Shown: positions 61,942 through 64,000 of the stretch, piece after piece
Numbering within the stretch: the first letter of the stretch is position 1
How the letters are laid out: every line of letters begins with the position of its first letter
Assembly: GCF_000716605.1 (NCBI RefSeq)
Contig: NZ_JNXE01000003.1
Span: forward strand, 124,001 to 188,000
DNA: 64,000 nt
Source of the DNA: Streptomyces sp. NRRL F-525
Lineage (GTDB): Bacteria; Actinomycetota; Actinomycetes; Streptomycetales; Streptomycetaceae
Reading direction: 5' to 3'
The notes under the pieces: generated by a model
What the model was told of the DNA's origin: nothing
What the model saw: the letters and a program-made list of their open reading frames with translations, nothing else
Database searches by the model: none
Translations under genes and position numbers: made by a program

Positions 61942-63000
61942 ATGGAGGCACTCGTCTGGCACGGTGCACAGGATCTCCGTTACGAAGAGGTGGCCGACCC
62001 CCCCGACCCGGCGCCCCACGAGGCCGTCGTAGAAGTGACGTGGTGCGGAATCTGCGGCACAGACCTGCACGAGTACCTAGAAGGCCCCCACATGATTCGC
62101 GAGGCCCCGCACCCCCTCACGGGAGCCAAGCCCCCACTCGCCCTAGGCCACGAACTCAGCGGCACAGTAGTCGCGTTGGGAGCGGACCTGCCCGGCGTCA
62201 AGGTCGGCGACCGAGTAACCGCAGACCCGGTCTGGCGCTGCGGCACCTGCTTCTGGTGCACGCGAGGCGAATACCACATCTGCCCCAAGAGCGGCTCGGT
62301 CGGCCTAGCCTCCCCCGGCGCCTTCGCAGAACGCGTCACCGTCCCACTGGCCGGCCTCACCCGCCTCCCGGACAACGTGAGCGACGAACTAGCCGCCGTG
62401 GCCGAGCCGTTGGCGGTAGGCCTGCACGCCGTGACCCGGGCCGGCGTCAAACCGGGCGACAACGTCCTCGTCGTCGGCGGCGGCCCGATCGGCGTAGCCG
62501 TGGTCCTCGCCGCCCAAATCGCGGGCGCCGCAGGCCTGTTCGTGAGCGAACCCCTCGCCGGCCGCCGAGAGATGCTGCTCGGCATCGGCGTCACCGAGGC
62601 CTTCGACCCGCGCGAGACGGACGTACGGCGTGAGGTGTTCGTGCGAACGAACCGCATCGGCCCGGACGTCGTCATCGACGCGACCGGCGTGCCCGCGCTC
62701 GCGGGGCAGGCCGTGTCGATCGTGCGGCGCGGCGGACGGGTCGTGCTGGCCGGGGTCGGACACGGCAGCGTCGAGTTCGACATGGGCCAACTCGTGTTCT
62801 ACGAGCGGTCGGTGGTCGGCACGCTCGGCTACAACTTCGACATCCCGCGCGTGATCGATCTGATGAGCACCGGGCGCCTGGACGCCTCCGCCCTGATCAC
62901 CGGCCGTTTTCCGCTCTCGGGAGGAGCCGGTGTCTTCGAGGACCTGGCCGCCGACCGGGCCAAGCACCTGAAGGTGCTGCTGACCCCGAAGGGACTGTGA
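61942..63000 (+). CDS. zinc-dependent alcohol dehydrogenase (2,3-butanediol dehydrogenase-like)
   Basis: MDR-superfamily dehydrogenase of 352 residues. The zinc ADH signature is WCGICGTDLHEYLEG with LGHELSGTVVALGAD; CGTCFWCTRGEYHIC holds the structural-zinc cysteines, and VVGGGPIGVAVVLAA is the NAD motif. ATG 61942 is preferred because AAAGGGG lies upstream; ATG 61924, overlapping the hydratase stop, is the alternative. The first part uses four CTA Leu codons and other A-ending codons rare elsewhere in this window. Substrate not certain. Confidence 0.9.
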   Translation: MEALVWHGAQDLRYEEVADPPDPAPHEAVVEVTWCGICGTDLHEYLEGPHMIREAPHPLTGAKPPLALGHELSGTVVALGADLPGVKVGDRVTADPVWRCGTCFWCTRGEYHICPKSGSVGLASPGAFAERVTVPLAGLTRLPDNVSDELAAVAEPLAVGLHAVTRAGVKPGDNVLVVGGGPIGVAVVLAAQIAGAAGLFVSEPLAGRREMLLGIGVTEAFDPRETDVRREVFVRTNRIGPDVVIDATGVPALAGQAVSIVRRGGRVVLAGVGHGSVEFDMGQLVFYERSVVGTLGYNFDIPRVIDLMSTGRLDASALITGRFPLSGGAGVFEDLAADRAKHLKVLLTPKGL

Positions 63001-63001
63001 C

Positions 63002-64000
63002 ATGGACTTCGACCTGCCCGAGGAGACCCTCGCTCTCCAGGACATGGTCCGCGAGTTCGCGGCCAACGAGATCACGCCCCACGCGGCCGAGTGGTCCGAG
63101 AACGAGATCTTCCCGACCAAGGTCTTCACCAAGCTGGGCGAACTCGGCCTGATGGGCATGCTGGTGCCGGAGGAGTACGGCGGGGCGGGCTCGGACACGG
63201 TCACCTACGTCGCGGTGATGGAGGAACTCGGCGCCGCCGACCAGTCGGTGGCCTCCTCGTGGAACGCGCACTCGACCATCGGCACGCTGCCGCTGCTCGC
63301 GTACGGCACCGAGGAGCAGAAGCACCGCTGGCTGACCCCGTTGGCCAAGGGCGAGGCGATCGGCGCGTTCGGGCTGACCGAGCCGGACGCCGGTTCCGAC
63401 GCGGCCGGTATCGCGACCACCGCCCGCCGCGCGAACGGGGGTTGGGTGATCAACGGCACCAAGATGTTCATCACCAACGCGGGCACCGACATCAGCCAGG
63501 GCGTCACCCTGCTGGCCACGACCGGCAAGGACGCGGACGGCCGTAAGGGCTACGCGACCTTCTACGTGCCGACCGGTACGCCCGGTTACACGGTCGGCGC
63601 CAAGCTGAAGAAGCTCGGCTGGCACGCCATGGACACACGGGAGTTGGTGTTCACCGACTGCTGGGTCTCCGACGACCATCTGATCGGCGAGGAGGGCAAC
63701 GGGCTGCGGCAGTTCCTGTCCGTGCTCGACGGCGGCCGGATCAGCGTGGCGGCGCTGGGCCTCTCGCTGGCCAAGGCGGCACTGGCTCTCGCGGTCAAAC
63801 ACGCCAAGGAACGGCACCAGTTCGGGCGTCCGCTCTCCGACTTCCAGGCCGTGGCGCACAAGATCGCCGACATCGGTACGGAGTACCAGGCCGCCCGGTG
63901 GATGGTCTACCGCGCCGCGTGGCTCGCCGACCAGGGGCGCCCGCACAGCACGGAGGCCGCCATGGCCAAGCTGTACGCCTCCGAGGTCGCCAACCGGGCG
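63002..64000 (+). CDS. acyl-CoA dehydrogenase (3' end outside window)
   Basis: FAD-dependent acyl-CoA dehydrogenase; 333 codons are visible. Family motifs: LGLMGMLVPEEYGGAG, FGLTEPDAGSDAAGI, INGTKMFITNAG and KERHQFGRPLSDFQAVAHKIAD. The catalytic Glu typical of short/medium-chain types should lie near the missing end. It starts 1 bp after the ADH stop, so it is co-transcribed with the hydratase and ADH. It would oxidise the acyl-CoA formed by the divergent ligase. Confidence 0.93.
   Translation, partial: MDFDLPEETLALQDMVREFAANEITPHAAEWSENEIFPTKVFTKLGELGLMGMLVPEEYGGAGSDTVTYVAVMEELGAADQSVASSWNAHSTIGTLPLLAYGTEEQKHRWLTPLAKGEAIGAFGLTEPDAGSDAAGIATTARRANGGWVINGTKMFITNAGTDISQGVTLLATTGKDADGRKGYATFYVPTGTPGYTVGAKLKKLGWHAMDTRELVFTDCWVSDDHLIGEEGNGLRQFLSVLDGGRISVAALGLSLAKAALALAVKHAKERHQFGRPLSDFQAVAHKIADIGTEYQAARWMVYRAAWLADQGRPHSTEAAMAKLYASEVANRA

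Overview
The window reads as a chromosomal segment of a Streptomyces or close relative. The DNA is uniformly GC-rich with strong third-position GC bias, many genes start with GTG (one with TTG), and several families typical of the genus are present: XRE/DUF5753 regulators, a PF04672 methyltransferase, DUF6158 and DUF6204 proteins, a SigB/SigF-type sigma factor and CBM2-tailed cellulases with CebR-type operators. I found no rRNA, tRNA, CRISPR array, insertion sequence, prophage or replication origin.

Layout. 1-2.6 kb: a partial SDR, a His-rich methyltransferase and a PhyH-type dioxygenase. 2.7-12 kb: a secreted cellulose/xyloglucan locus of GH6, GH5, GH48 and GH74 enzymes, each with a CBM2. 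GH5 and GH48 diverge from a shared control region with a perfect CebR box. 12-19 kb: WYL and XRE regulators, two methyltransferases, pterin dehydratase and an ADP-ribosylglycohydrolase. 19-25 kb: an orphan narJ, a solitary dnaK paralogue, OsmC, and a MoxR ATPase coupled to an HExxH/VWA protein. 25-33 kb: a membrane phosphatase-like protein, a resolvase-like remnant, two MBL hydrolases, a DedA protein, an aminotransferase-like protein with no lysine, a secreted membrane-anchored protein and a sigma factor. 33-46 kb: ABC-F ATPase, histidine phosphatase, PAP2-DAG kinase fusion, a 56-residue membrane protein, a short transketolase, DUF5107/TPR, DUF6204, GNAT, LapA-like and CocE-like proteins. 46-51.5 kb: a four-gene overlapping operon of DppA, M20, S9 and LD-carboxypeptidase peptidases. 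51.5-57.6 kb: two more secreted glycanases, a very large probable GH87 alpha-1,3-glucanase and a probable GH64 beta-1,3-glucanase, convergent on a strong terminator. 57.8-64 kb: an acyl-CoA catabolism block (thioesterase-like, SDR, acyl-CoA ligase, enoyl-CoA hydratase, Zn-ADH, acyl-CoA dehydrogenase running off the end).

How it works together. The two glycanase regions point to extracellular attack on plant cell wall (cellulose, xyloglucan) and probably fungal cell wall (alpha- and beta-1,3-glucan). CebR-like boxes at 5986, 6140 and 57544 would tie GH6/GH5, GH48 and the GH64 gene to cello-oligosaccharide sensing. The peptidase operon fits turnover of D-amino-acid or murein peptides. A dispersed element of about 25 bp occurs five times next to gene ends, and one copy has been absorbed into the C-terminus of an enoyl-CoA hydratase.
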